DNA from: Solimonas variicoloris DSM 15731
Lineage (GTDB): Bacteria > Pseudomonadota > Gammaproteobacteria > Nevskiales > Nevskiaceae
DNA length: 35,313 nucleotides
Reading direction: 5' to 3'
Assembly (NCBI RefSeq): GCF_000382285.1
Contig: NZ_KB907951.1
Location: 1 to 35,313, forward strand
Below, piece after piece: positions 18,533 through 26,397 of the stretch; within the stretch, counting starts at the first letter, position 1, and each line of letters opens with the position of its first letter. The notes beneath the pieces are model-generated. The model worked only from the letters and a program-made list of their open reading frames with translations, was not told the DNA's origin and searched no databases. A program made the translations under genes and the position numbers.

Positions 18533-18841
18533 ATGCATACGGTCTACGCCGCCGCCGATCCGCTCGAAGCCGAAATCCTGCGCAGCTATCTCGCCGAGCA
18601 CGGCATTGCCGCGCAAGTTCTCGGCGCCGGCCTGTGGGGCGCACGCGGCGAGCTGCCAGCCGACGCCTGGCCGCGCCTGGTGATCGCCGACGGCACGCAG
18701 GTCGAGGCAGCGCGCGAGCTGCTGCGGCGCTACGAACACCGGCGCCATGCCGCCGCCACCTGGGTCTGCGCCTGCGGCGAGCGCGCGCCGGTGCACTTCG
18801 AGATCTGCTGGGCCTGCGGCGCCGAACGGCCGGCGCACTGA
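18533..18841 (+). CDS. DUF2007 domain protein with C-terminal zinc-ribbon-like motif
   Basis: Protein of 102 aa. Residues 1-68 form the DUF2007 (GlnB-like ferredoxin fold) domain: MHTVYAAADPLEAEILRSYL and VLGAGLWGARGELP. The tail has four cysteines, WVCACG and CWACG, likely one zinc site. The start is ATG at 18533; a TACAAT hexamer lies at 18521-18526, only 6 nt upstream. The mRNA could therefore be nearly leaderless, or the real start could be elsewhere; no better start is in frame. It is followed after 15 bp by trmL, so it is probably one transcript. Function unknown. Confidence 0.8.
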   Translation: MHTVYAAADPLEAEILRSYLAEHGIAAQVLGAGLWGARGELPADAWPRLVIADGTQVEAARELLRRYEHRRHAAATWVCACGERAPVHFEICWACGAERPAH

Positions 18842-18856
18842 GGAACTGAGATCGGC

Positions 18857-19312
18857 ATGATCGAGGTCGCGCTGTACCAGCCGGAAATCCCGCCGAACAC
18901 CGGCAACATCATCCGCCTGTGCGCCAACACCGGCGCGCGCCTGCATCTGATCCACCCGCTCGGCTTCCGCATGGACGACGCCTCGCTGCGGCGCGCCGGG
19001 CTCGACTATCACGAGTACGCGTCCGTCGAGCAGCACGCCTCTCTGGAGGCGCTGCGCGCCGCGCGCCCGCAGGCGCGCTGGCTCGCCTTCACCACGCGCG
19101 GCCAGCGCCGTCACGACCACTGGACGTACGCGGACGGCGACATCCTGCTGTTCGGCCCCGAGTCGCGCGGCCTGCCGGCCGACGTGCTCGCCGGCATTCC
19201 GCCGGAACAGTGGCTGCGCCTGCCGATGCGGCCGGGTAACCGTAGCCTCAATCTGTCGAATGCCGTCGCGGTCGCCGTCTACGAGGCCTGGCGTCAGGCC
19301 GACTTCCGCTGA
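18857..19312 (+). CDS. trmL: tRNA (cytidine/uridine-2'-O-)-methyltransferase TrmL
   Basis: SPOUT-class methyltransferase of 151 aa that 2'-O-methylates the wobble base (position 34) of tRNA-Leu isoacceptors, using S-adenosylmethionine. Knot motifs are visible: YQPEIPPNTGNIIRLCANTG near the N-terminus, LLFGPESRGLP in the middle, and LPMRPGNRSLNLSNAVAVAVYE at the C-terminus with the conserved N-R-SLN-S. Length is standard. It is in an apparent operon with the DUF2007 gene upstream. Confidence 0.95.
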   Translation: MIEVALYQPEIPPNTGNIIRLCANTGARLHLIHPLGFRMDDASLRRAGLDYHEYASVEQHASLEALRAARPQARWLAFTTRGQRRHDHWTYADGDILLFGPESRGLPADVLAGIPPEQWLRLPMRPGNRSLNLSNAVAVAVYEAWRQADFR

Positions 19313-19418
19313 TCCCGGCATCCGCCGAAGACCAAAGCGTGAGCTGACGCACGGATGCCGCCGGCACCGGCGCCGCAAAGTCCCACTGCAGGTATCCCGC
19401 AAGATCGGAGGAAGCATC

Positions 19419-20429
19419 ATGAAGGCTCATTTCCATCGTCCGCTGCGCACCCTTGGCGCGCCCTTCCTGTTCGCAGCCGTGAGCGCCGCACTCGCCGGCT
19501 GCGGCGGCGACGGCCACTCGGCGCGCAGCGTCTCGCTGTCGAGCAAAGACGACGTACTGCGCGAGCTCGGCAATCTGTCGGCCTTCGTCGACTTCAGCGG
19601 TCTGACCGACGGCCCCACGCCGCCGGCGGCCGCCACTGCGAGCACGACCAAGGCCCGCTTCGTCGGCACCGCGCTCAAGAGCCGGACGCTCGCGCCCCTC
19701 CGCGCCGCTGTCGGCGCCAAGGCCGCGACCGTATACGACTGCGACAGCGGCAGTTACAGCGAAGAGACGCTGAGCGGCACCTACACCTTCGCGCTGTTCG
19801 ACAGCACGCCGCGCACGGTGTCGATCTACCGTGAGGAAAACAACCAATGCGTCTTCGTCTACGAAGGCGGCTACCGCGAGATCTACGACGGCCACTACGA
19901 GCGTGGCAGCTACACCCCGGAGACCGGCGACCAGTACGCCTACCTGCGCTTCGGCACGGCCAACAGCGTCTACCGCTACCGCGAGGAGCTCAGCGGCGAT
20001 TCCGACTATCCGAGCACGGAGGAATTGCAGGGTCTGCTCGAACGTCGGGCCGGCGACAGCGACGCCGAGGTGCGCGCCGACGATTTCCGCTACCACTATA
20101 CGGAGCCGGGCTACAACGCCGACATCACGCTTGGCGATGGCGAGCTGATGAAGCTCCTCACCGCTGACACCGGTCTGCGCGCCGACGGCAGCATCTATTA
20201 CAGCACCAGCGTCTGCCGCGGCGGCACGCTGCGCTACACGACGACGACGCCGATCTCGATCCCGCAGGAAGGAACGGCGCAGGGCGTGCTGAAGATGGAG
20301 TCGGGCAAGGAATCGGCGACGGTCACGCTCAACGCCGACGGCAGCGCGACGGTGCAGTTCGCCGATGGCAGCAGCACGACGCTGACCGCGGGCGAAGTAC
20401 TGGCCGCGCTCGACGAGAGCCCCTGCTGA
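19419..20429 (+). CDS. Predicted lipoprotein of unknown function
   Basis: Protein of 336 aa, unrecognised. A lipoprotein signal peptide ends at SAALAGC with lipidated C28; G29-G30-D31 follow. A strong Shine-Dalgarno sequence (cggaggaa) sits 6-8 nt before the ATG at 19419. After a linker to about residue 75, the mature part is rich in Y, E, D, T and G, with many short beta-prone segments (YDGHYERGSYTPETGDQYAY). It ends in a VTLNADGSATVQFADGS strand pair. Four cysteines besides the lipidated one could form disulfides. It may be an outer-membrane-anchored beta-rich protein. It is transcribed alone and followed by two hairpins. Confidence 0.8.
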   Translation: MKAHFHRPLRTLGAPFLFAAVSAALAGCGGDGHSARSVSLSSKDDVLRELGNLSAFVDFSGLTDGPTPPAAATASTTKARFVGTALKSRTLAPLRAAVGAKAATVYDCDSGSYSEETLSGTYTFALFDSTPRTVSIYREENNQCVFVYEGGYREIYDGHYERGSYTPETGDQYAYLRFGTANSVYRYREELSGDSDYPSTEELQGLLERRAGDSDAEVRADDFRYHYTEPGYNADITLGDGELMKLLTADTGLRADGSIYYSTSVCRGGTLRYTTTTPISIPQEGTAQGVLKMESGKESATVTLNADGSATVQFADGSSTTLTAGEVLAALDESPC

Positions 20430-20433
20430 AAGA

Positions 20434-20482
20434 GCCCCTGCCGAAGGGGCGGTTCCCGGGTCCGGCGCAGGCCGGACCCGGG
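20434..20482. terminator. Two consecutive hairpins between convergent lipoprotein gene and gpsA
   Basis: First hairpin gcccct-gccga-aggggc (20434-20450). Second is a perfect 12-bp stem cccgggtccggc / gccggacccggg with a gcag loop (20455-20482). Neither has a T tract, so this may be a Rho-independent terminator of the U-poor kind or a transcript-end stabiliser. The convergent position supports a termination role. Confidence 0.55.
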
Positions 20483-20507
20483 ACTGCATCCGTTGCGTTA
20501 GCAGCCC

Positions 20508-21536
20508 CTAGCCGGCGCCCGGCACCTTGCGCTCCGGCGCCGCCTCGGCCTTGGCCGGCCGCGTCGCCAATGCGCGCACGGCCTCGACCACCGACAGCCG
20601 GCCTTCGAGCACGCCGCAGACGGCGGCAGTGATCGGCATGTCGACGCCGTAGCGCTGCGCCAGGCGCAGGACCTCAGGCGCCGCCTTGACGCCCTCGACC
20701 ACCTGGCGAATGTCGGCGATCGCTTCCTTGACGCTCTTGCCCTGCGCCAGCAGCAGGCCCATGCGGCGATTGCGCGACTGGTTGTCGGTGCAGGTCAGTA
20801 CCAGATCACCCATGCCGGCGAGGCCCATCAGCGTTTCCGCCTTGGCGCCCATCGCGGTGGCCAGGCGCATGATCTCGGCGAGACCGCGCGTGATCAGCGC
20901 CGCGCGTGTATTGGCGCCCAGCCCCATGCCGTCGGCGATGCCGACGCCGATCGCCATCACGTTCTTCACCGCGCCACCGACCTCGACGCCGGTCAGATCC
21001 TCGGTCCAGTAGGCACGGAAACCGTCGCCGTGCAGGCGCCGCGCGAAGGCCTCGGCGAACGACTGGTCGTGCGCGGCGATCGTCACCGCCGTCGGCAGCC
21101 CGATGCCGACTTCCTTGGCGAAGGTCGGGCCGGACAGCACGGCGAACGGCCGGCTGCGCCCGTAGATCGATTCGATGACCTCATGCACCAGCAGGCCGCT
21201 GTGCGGCTCCAAGCCCTTGCAGGCGGCGACCAGTCCCTGCCCGTCGCGCAACAGCGGCTCGATGCGCTCGAGCGTCGCGCGCAGCACGTGCGAAGGCGTC
21301 GCAATCAGCAGCTCGTCGGCCTCGGCGACCGCGGCATCGAGATCGGCGTGGGCGCGCAGCTTGGCCGGGAACGGACAACCCGGCAGGTACTGCACGTTCT
21401 CGCGCGCCTGCTGCATCGCCGCCAGGCGCTCGGGATCGCGCCCCCAGAGCACGGTCGGCGCGCCGCGGCGCGCCAGCTGGATCGCCAGCGCGGTGCCGAA
21501 CGAACCGGCCCCGAGTACCGCCGTGACCGGATTCAT
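20508..21536 (-). CDS. gpsA: NAD(P)-dependent glycerol-3-phosphate dehydrogenase
   Basis: Reduces dihydroxyacetone phosphate to sn-glycerol-3-phosphate for phospholipid synthesis; cytosolic. 342 aa. N-terminal Rossmann motif VLGAGSFGTALA (residues 7-18). Further marks: LSGPTFAKEV, the catalytic lysine in GGAVKNVMAIGVGI, and the C-terminal GLAGMGDLVLTC. It lies 128 bp downstream of secB on the same strand; the order rhodanese-grxC-secB-gpsA is the same as yibN-grxC-secB-gpsA of E. coli. A proline/alanine-rich tail of about 15 residues is a lineage-specific extra. Confidence 0.96.
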   Translation of the reverse strand: MNPVTAVLGAGSFGTALAIQLARRGAPTVLWGRDPERLAAMQQARENVQYLPGCPFPAKLRAHADLDAAVAEADELLIATPSHVLRATLERIEPLLRDGQGLVAACKGLEPHSGLLVHEVIESIYGRSRPFAVLSGPTFAKEVGIGLPTAVTIAAHDQSFAEAFARRLHGDGFRAYWTEDLTGVEVGGAVKNVMAIGVGIADGMGLGANTRAALITRGLAEIMRLATAMGAKAETLMGLAGMGDLVLTCTDNQSRNRRMGLLLAQGKSVKEAIADIRQVVEGVKAAPEVLRLAQRYGVDMPITAAVCGVLEGRLSVVEAVRALATRPAKAEAAPERKVPGAG

Positions 21537-21625
21537 CGGCGCGCCCCCGGCGGCGGCGCCGGACGCAGCATCGCGGGTCGAGGCGCTCGCGCAACGTCGA
21601 TCATCGCAAGTGGAAAGCGCAAGCG

Positions 21626-21655
21626 GACGGCGATGAAACGATCTTCATCGCCGTC
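21626..21655. terminator. Long perfect hairpin downstream of secB
   Basis: Perfect 12-bp inverted repeat gacggcgatgaa / ttcatcgccgtc around a 6-nt loop, starting 9 nt beyond the secB stop (minus strand). There is no T tract. It may be a weak terminator or an mRNA 3' stabiliser between secB and gpsA. It could also set a different expression level for gpsA. Confidence 0.5.
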
Positions 21656-21664
21656 CCGGCGGCT

Positions 21665-22189
21665 TCAGTTGACGCTGTTGGCCGGCGCCGGCGTGGCGGC
21701 CTGCGCGCGAGCACGCTGCAGGTGCTCCAGGTACAGCGCGTCGAAGTTGATCGGCTGCAGCAGCAGCTGCGGGAAGCCGGCGCGCTGGACCAGATCGGCG
21801 ATCGTCTCGCGGGCGAACGGGAACAGCAGGTTCGGGCAATAGGCGGCGGCCACGGCGGCCTTCTCTTCCGGCTGCGTGAAGCCGCGCACCGTGAAGATGC
21901 CGGCCTGCTGCGCTTCGACCAGGAAGGCGACTTCCTCGCCGAGCTTGGCGGTGACGGTGACGGCAAGCACCACCTGCAGCGCATCGCCTTCGAGCGGCTT
22001 GGCCTCGGTATTCACCTGCACGTCGAGCTGCGGCTGCCACTGCTTGGTGAAGACCTGCGGCGCCAGCGGCACTTCGAGCGAAGCGTCCTTGACGTAGATC
22101 TTCTGCAGGAGCACCTGGCGCTGCGCACCGGCGGCGTTGGGAGCAGTGGCGCCTGGCGCCGGCGCATCGGGAGTCGCGGTATCGGTCAT
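21665..22189 (-). CDS. secB: Protein-export chaperone SecB
   Basis: Cytosolic tetrameric chaperone of 174 aa that keeps preproteins unfolded and passes them to SecA. Family core from QRQVLLQKIYVKDASLEVP (about residues 23-41) to CPNLLFPFARETI and FPQLLLQPINFDALY. An alanine/proline-rich N-terminal extension of about 20 residues and a short A/P-rich tail fit variation in the family. Between grxC (18-bp gap) and gpsA in the conserved cluster. Confidence 0.96.
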   Translation of the reverse strand: MTDTATPDAPAPGATAPNAAGAQRQVLLQKIYVKDASLEVPLAPQVFTKQWQPQLDVQVNTEAKPLEGDALQVVLAVTVTAKLGEEVAFLVEAQQAGIFTVRGFTQPEEKAAVAAAYCPNLLFPFARETIADLVQRAGFPQLLLQPINFDALYLEHLQRARAQAATPAPANSVN

Positions 22190-22207
22190 GGTTCGGTAAT
22201 CGGAATA

Positions 22208-22462
22208 TCAGTCGTGCAACAGGGCGTCGAGCTTGCCGGCGCGTTCCAGCGCGTGCAAGTCGTCACTTCCCCCCACGTGCGTCTCGCCGATGAAGATCTG
22301 CGGCACGGTGCGGCGCCCGGTGATGCGCATCATCTCCTCGCGCCGGCTGGCGTCCTCGTCGACGCGCACTTCCTCGATGGTCGCGCCCTTGGCCTGCAGC
22401 AGGCGCTTGGCCATCACGCAGAACGGGCAGACCCTGGTGCTGTACATCACCACCTTCTTCAC
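22208..22462 (-). CDS. grxC: Glutaredoxin 3
   Basis: Thioredoxin-fold glutathione-dependent disulfide reductase of 84 aa. Active site CPFC (C12, C15) in YSTRVCPFCVMA; the cis-proline is in RTVPQIFI; the C-terminal GGSDDLHALE binds glutathione. The start is GTG at 22462 (GTG AAG AAG GTG GTG ATG), giving the standard beta-strand before the active site. It lies 10 bp after the rhodanese gene and 18 bp before secB. Confidence 0.94.
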   Translation of the reverse strand: MKKVVMYSTRVCPFCVMAKRLLQAKGATIEEVRVDEDASRREEMMRITGRRTVPQIFIGETHVGGSDDLHALERAGKLDALLHD

Positions 22463-22472
22463 GGCGAACCCT

Positions 22473-22898
22473 CTATTTGGTCGTCAGCGGCAGATTCGCC
22501 ATCGACCAGGCGTTGATGCCGCCACGCAAAGGATAGACCTCGGCGAAGCCGTTCTTGCGCAGCTTCTCGACCGCGGTGCTGCTGCTGACGCCGAGCGCGC
22601 AATAGACCAGCACAGGCCGTGCCTTGTCCTTGGCGAGCTGACCGAGATATTCGTCGAACTTGCTCAGCGGCGCATGGAAGGCGTTGAGCAGATGGCCGCG
22701 CTTGAACTCCGCCAGCGGGCGCACGTCGACGATCAGCGGGTCGCGATCGTTGATCAGGCGCACCGCTTCGGCCGGCGACATGCGCTTGCCGCCGGTCAGG
22801 TTGCCGTGCACTTCGTTGGCGATCAGCAGGGCCAGCACCACGCCGAGCGCGACGAACAGCCAGACGTGGGCTTGGAAGAACTCGAAGAACTGGGCCAT
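22473..22898 (-). CDS. Membrane-anchored rhodanese-like protein (YibN-like)
   Basis: Protein of 141 aa with one N-terminal transmembrane helix (about residues 10-30, AHVWLFVALGVVLALLIAN) and a single rhodanese domain (about 40-135). The catalytic cysteine is present in VYCALGVSSSTAV, so sulfurtransferase activity is possible. DVRPLAEFKRGHL is the family motif. The ATG at 22898 is preferred over a TTG three codons upstream. It is first of the leftward cluster with grxC, secB and gpsA, and is divergent from envC, as in E. coli yibN. YibN has been linked to membrane protein insertion and lipid synthesis, but function here is inferred. Confidence 0.9.
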   Translation of the reverse strand: MAQFFEFFQAHVWLFVALGVVLALLIANEVHGNLTGGKRMSPAEAVRLINDRDPLIVDVRPLAEFKRGHLLNAFHAPLSKFDEYLGQLAKDKARPVLVYCALGVSSSTAVEKLRKNGFAEVYPLRGGINAWSMANLPLTTK

Positions 22899-22956
22899 CG
22901 ATGACAAACCTGCGCGGTATCAGCAAATCGTGGGGACAACCGGCTAGCATTATCGC

Positions 22957-24114
22957 ATGTTCCGCCGCTCCACCCTGTCCGCCCTGCTGCTGGCGGTCCT
23001 GCTCCTGCCCGCCGCCGCGCGGGCGGGCGACGACCGCCTGAACCAGAACCAGAAGGCGCTCGACGCGGTCCGCGAGCGCATCGGCGCGCTGCAGAAAAAA
23101 GTCGAAGCCGACCAGACCGAGCGTGACGCGCTGGCGCGCGACATGCAGAAGATCGAGCGCAGGATCGCCGCGGCGGCCCAGCAGATGCGCGCGCTGCGTA
23201 CCCGCATCGACGAGCAGCAGCGCAAGATCCGCCAGACGCAGGCTGACCAGCAGGAAGCGCAGCGCGCGCTCGACGCGCGCCGCGACGAGCTTGCCCGGCA
23301 GCTGCGCGCCGCCTACGTGCTGGGCCGCCAGGGCGAGACGCAGCTGCTGCTGAACCTCGACGACGTGCAGACGGTCGGCCGCATGCTGACCTACTACGAC
23401 TATCTGCAGCGCGCCCAGCTGACGGCGATGGCGACGATCCGCGCCCGCGCCGAGGAGCTCGAACAGCTCGCCGACCGGCTGCAGCAGGAACAGGCCCAGC
23501 TCGAACAGCTGCGCGCCGACCAGGAAACGGCGCTCGCCGAGCTCAAGGCGACGCGCGCCGAGCGCGCCGACATGCTGGCGCAGCTCAAGTCGCGGCTGTC
23601 GAGCGAGGAGGACAACCTCGCCCAGCTCAAGGAAGACGAGCGCAGCATCCGCAACCTGATCGAGTCGCTGAAGAAAACGCTGGCCGACCTGCCGCCGGAC
23701 GTCTCGCCGAGCGACAAGCCATTCACCGCGCAGAAGGGCAAGCTGCCGTGGCCGGCGCGCGGCGCGCTGCTCGCCCGCTACGGCGAGAACAAGGCCGGCG
23801 GCCGACTGAGCTGGAACGGTCACTGGATCGCCGCCGCCGAGGGCAGCCCGGTGCGCGCCGTGGCGCGCGGCCGCGCCGTCTATGTCGGCTGGATGCACCG
23901 CTACGGCCTGATCGTGCTGCTCGAGCACGAGGCCGGCTACTTCACCCTGTACGGACACTGTCAGACCGCGGCGGTGCAGGTCGGCGATATGGTGCGCGCC
24001 GGCCAGACCATCGCCGGCGCCGGCAGCACCGGCGGCTACGACCAGTCCGGCGTGTACTTCGAGATTCGCAAGGGCGCCGAGGCGATCAACCCGCAGGCCT
24101 GGCTGGCGCGATGA
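22957..24114 (+). CDS. envC: EnvC-like murein hydrolase activator
   Basis: Periplasmic protein of 385 aa. A signal peptide occupies about residues 1-23. A very long coiled coil spans about 25-245, rich in Q, R, E, A and D. A LytM-type domain spans about 265-384. The domain is degenerate: where active M23 enzymes have HxxxD it reads WNGHWIAAAEG, and the HxH motif is replaced by GVYFEIR. EnvC homologues do not cut peptidoglycan; they bind FtsEX and switch on amidases AmiA/B at the septum. It is divergent from the rhodanese gene and followed by ctpA and a polysaccharide deacetylase gene, an order known in Pseudomonas (from memory). Confidence 0.92.
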   Translation: MFRRSTLSALLLAVLLLPAAARAGDDRLNQNQKALDAVRERIGALQKKVEADQTERDALARDMQKIERRIAAAAQQMRALRTRIDEQQRKIRQTQADQQEAQRALDARRDELARQLRAAYVLGRQGETQLLLNLDDVQTVGRMLTYYDYLQRAQLTAMATIRARAEELEQLADRLQQEQAQLEQLRADQETALAELKATRAERADMLAQLKSRLSSEEDNLAQLKEDERSIRNLIESLKKTLADLPPDVSPSDKPFTAQKGKLPWPARGALLARYGENKAGGRLSWNGHWIAAAEGSPVRAVARGRAVYVGWMHRYGLIVLLEHEAGYFTLYGHCQTAAVQVGDMVRAGQTIAGAGSTGGYDQSGVYFEIRKGAEAINPQAWLAR

Positions 24115-24151
24115 ACGGCCGTATCGGCCGGCATGACCGGGAACTGTCGCT

Positions 24152-24180
24152 TTGATGCGTAGTCAGACAGTTGCTATCGT
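24152..24180 (+). promoter_or_regulatory. Candidate ctpA promoter
   Basis: TTGATG (24152-24157), a 17-bp spacer, then TATCGT (24175-24180), in the 113-bp gap between envC and ctpA. It would give a leader of about 40 nt. The spacing is ideal; the -10 matches only moderately. Confidence 0.4.
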
Positions 24181-24227
24181 GCCCCCCGACGTCTCCCTTT
24201 TCCGATCCGCGTTCGAACCGTAAATCC

Positions 24228-25571
24228 ATGCCCCGCTTCTACCGTGTTCCGCTGGCGCTCGCCGCCGGCGTCCTCATCGGCGCCTCCGTGACGCTCACCC
24301 AGGGCGTGCTCGCCGACAAGGCCGCCAAGCCGACCGCCGACGCGCTCGGCTTCAAGGATCTGCAGACCTTCGTCGAGATCCTCAACCGCGTGAAGGCTGA
24401 TTACGTCGAGCCGGTCGACGACAAGACGCTGATCGAGAACGCCGTGCGCGGCATGATGGCCGGCCTCGATCCGCACTCGGCCTATCTCGACAAGGACGAG
24501 TACCAGGACATGAACGTGGTCACCACCGGCAAGTTCGGTGGTCTGGGCATCGAAGTGCAGATGCAGAACGGCTTCGTGCGCGTGGTCTCGCCGATCGACG
24601 ACACGCCCGCCGCCAAGGCCGGCATCCAGCCGGGCGACCTGATCGTCAAGATCGACGAGACGCCGGTGAAGGGCCTGTCGCTGTCCGACGCCGTCAGCAA
24701 GATGCGCGGCGAGCCCGGCACCAAGGTCAAGCTGACGATCGTGCGCGAAGGCGAGTCGGCGCCGAAGATCTTCGACCTCAAGCGCGAGACGATCTCGGTC
24801 GCCAGCGTGCGCAGCCGCATGCTCGACGGCGATCTGGCGTACCTGCGCATCTCCAGCTTCACGACCGAAACCAGCGCCACGCTGGAAAAGGAATTCGCCA
24901 AGCTCAAGAAGGACGCCAAGAGCCCGATCAAGGGGCTCGTGCTCGACCTGCGCAACAATCCGGGCGGCGTGCTCGATGCCGCGGTCAAGGTCAGCGACGC
25001 GTTCATGACGCGAGGCCCGATCGTCACGATCAAGGGCCGCGAGCCCGGCGCCCAGCGCGAATTCGACGCCACCCCGGGCGATCTGCTCGATGGCGCGCCG
25101 ATCGTGGTGATGGTCAACGGCGGCTCGGCCTCGGCCTCGGAAATCGTCGCCGGCGCGCTGCAGGACTCGCGCCGCGCCGTCGTCGTCGGCAGCCGTTCGT
25201 TCGGCAAGGGCTCGGTGCAGACCATCCTGCCGCTGTCGAACGAAGGCGCGATCAAGCTGACGACGGCGCGCTACTACACGCCGTCGGGCCGTTCGATTCA
25301 GGCCGAGGGCATCGAGCCCGACGTCGCGATCCGGCCGCTGAAGATCGCCAAGAGCGACAAGGACGACGGCGCCGACTTCGACCCGATCACCGAAGCCAGC
25401 CTCAAGGGCAGCCTCGAGAACAAGGACGACAAGATCTCGCAGGACGAACGCGCCAAGCTCGAAGCCGAGCGCGCGCAGAAGGCCAAGGACGCGCAGGCGC
25501 TCGCCGAGAGCGACTACGGCCTGTACGAAGCGACCAACATCCTGCGCAGCCTCTCGCTCGTGCGGCGCTGA
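24228..25571 (+). CDS. ctpA: Carboxy-terminal processing protease (S41 family, CtpA)
   Basis: Periplasmic serine protease of 447 aa. A signal peptide or anchor occupies about residues 1-29. A PDZ domain spans about 95-175 ([17 protein letters not shown]). The S41 catalytic domain spans about 190-370, with [15 protein letters not shown] at 298-311 holding the serine, and the lysine K327 in [22 protein letters not shown] is the oxyanion region. The tail is charged and helical. CtpA in Pseudomonas, with lipoprotein partner LbcA, degrades peptidoglycan hydrolases including MepM-type enzymes; a MepM-like enzyme is encoded at 3531-4916. The ATG at 24228 precedes a normal signal sequence. Confidence 0.95.
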   Translation: MPRFYRVPLALAAGVLIGASVTLTQGVLADKAAKPTADALGFKDLQTFVEILNRVKADYVEPVDDKTLIENAVRGMMAGLDPHSAYLDKDEYQDMNVVTTGKFGGLGIEVQMQNGFVRVVSPIDDTPAAKAGIQPGDLIVKIDETPVKGLSLSDAVSKMRGEPGTKVKLTIVREGESAPKIFDLKRETISVASVRSRMLDGDLAYLRISSFTTETSATLEKEFAKLKKDAKSPIKGLVLDLRNNPGGVLDAAVKVSDAFMTRGPIVTIKGREPGAQREFDATPGDLLDGAPIVVMVNGGSASASEIVAGALQDSRRAVVVGSRSFGKGSVQTILPLSNEGAIKLTTARYYTPSGRSIQAEGIEPDVAIRPLKIAKSDKDDGADFDPITEASLKGSLENKDDKISQDERAKLEAERAQKAKDAQALAESDYGLYEATNILRSLSLVRR

Positions 25572-25580
25572 ACCGTCGCC

Positions 25581-26397
25581 ATGCGCAGTCTGGGGGGACT
25601 GCTCGCGGCGCTCGGACTGTTGCTGAGCCTGCCGGCGGCCGCCGCGCCGCCGGCGATCAGCATCGTCATCGACGATCTCGGCGACCGCCGCGTCGAGGGC
25701 GAGCAGGCCGTCGCGCTGCCGGGCGCCGTTGCCTGCGCCTTCCTGCCGGACGCACCGTACACGCGCCGCCTCGCCGAGCAGGCGCACCGCGCCGGCAAGG
25801 AAGTGCTGCTGCACCTGCCGCTGCAGCCGCTGAGCGGCAGCGCGCACCCGCTGACGCTGGTGACGAACGCGCCGGCGCCGGAGCGCGAGGCGGCGCTCGC
25901 GCACATGCTGGCCTCGGTGCCGCACCTGTCCGGGGTCAACAACCACCAGGGCAGCCTGGCCACCGCCAGCCGGCCGGCGATGCACTGGCTGATGCGCGAA
26001 CTGGCGGCGCGCGGCGTCGGCTACTTCATCGACAGCTATACGAACGCGCAGAGCGTCGCCTACCCGATCGCGCGCGCCTACGGCCTGCCGGCGGCGCGGC
26101 GACGGGTCTTCCTCGATAACGACATGGCGCCGGCGGCGGTCGCAGCGTCCTTCGACGAATTGCTGCGTCAGGCCCGTTCTTCACGGTTCGGCGCTGGCTA
26201 TCGGCCATCCGCACGCCGCGACGCTGGCCCTGCTGCGCGAGCGTCTGGCGACGCTCGCCGCGCAAGGCGTCGTGCTGGTGCCGCCGTCGGAACTGATCGC
26301 CCGCTACGAACCGCGTCCGCGACTGCAGCCGACGCAGCTGCGGATCAGCCCCTGGGGCGGCGCCTCAGCGCCGCAGGGCGCGCCAGCCGAGTACTAG
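25581..26397 (+). pseudogene. Divergent polysaccharide deacetylase (DUF610/YibQ family), frameshifted
   Basis: Exported NodB-fold protein of uncertain substrate, starting 9 bp after ctpA. A signal peptide occupies residues 1-22, followed by ISIVIDDLGD (catalytic-type aspartates), VLLHLPLQP, and GVNNHQGSLATA at about 118-130. Reading continues in frame to about 26177. Beyond this the homologous frame is +1: ALAIGHPHAATLALL, then VVLVPPSELIARY, ending at TAG 26395-26397. One extra T in gttc near 26177-26178 would explain it; removing it gives RQARLHGSALAIGHPH, about 271 aa. Without correction, translation runs 300 bp into ubiB antisense. Either a sequencing indel or a real inactivation. The 3' end overlaps convergent ubiB by 33 bp. 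Confidence 0.85.

Noticed and set aside
24174-25985. 603-aa minus-strand frame opposite ctpA
   Set aside because: Arg/Asp/Val-rich shadow typical of high-GC antisense; ctpA motifs are clear on the plus strand.
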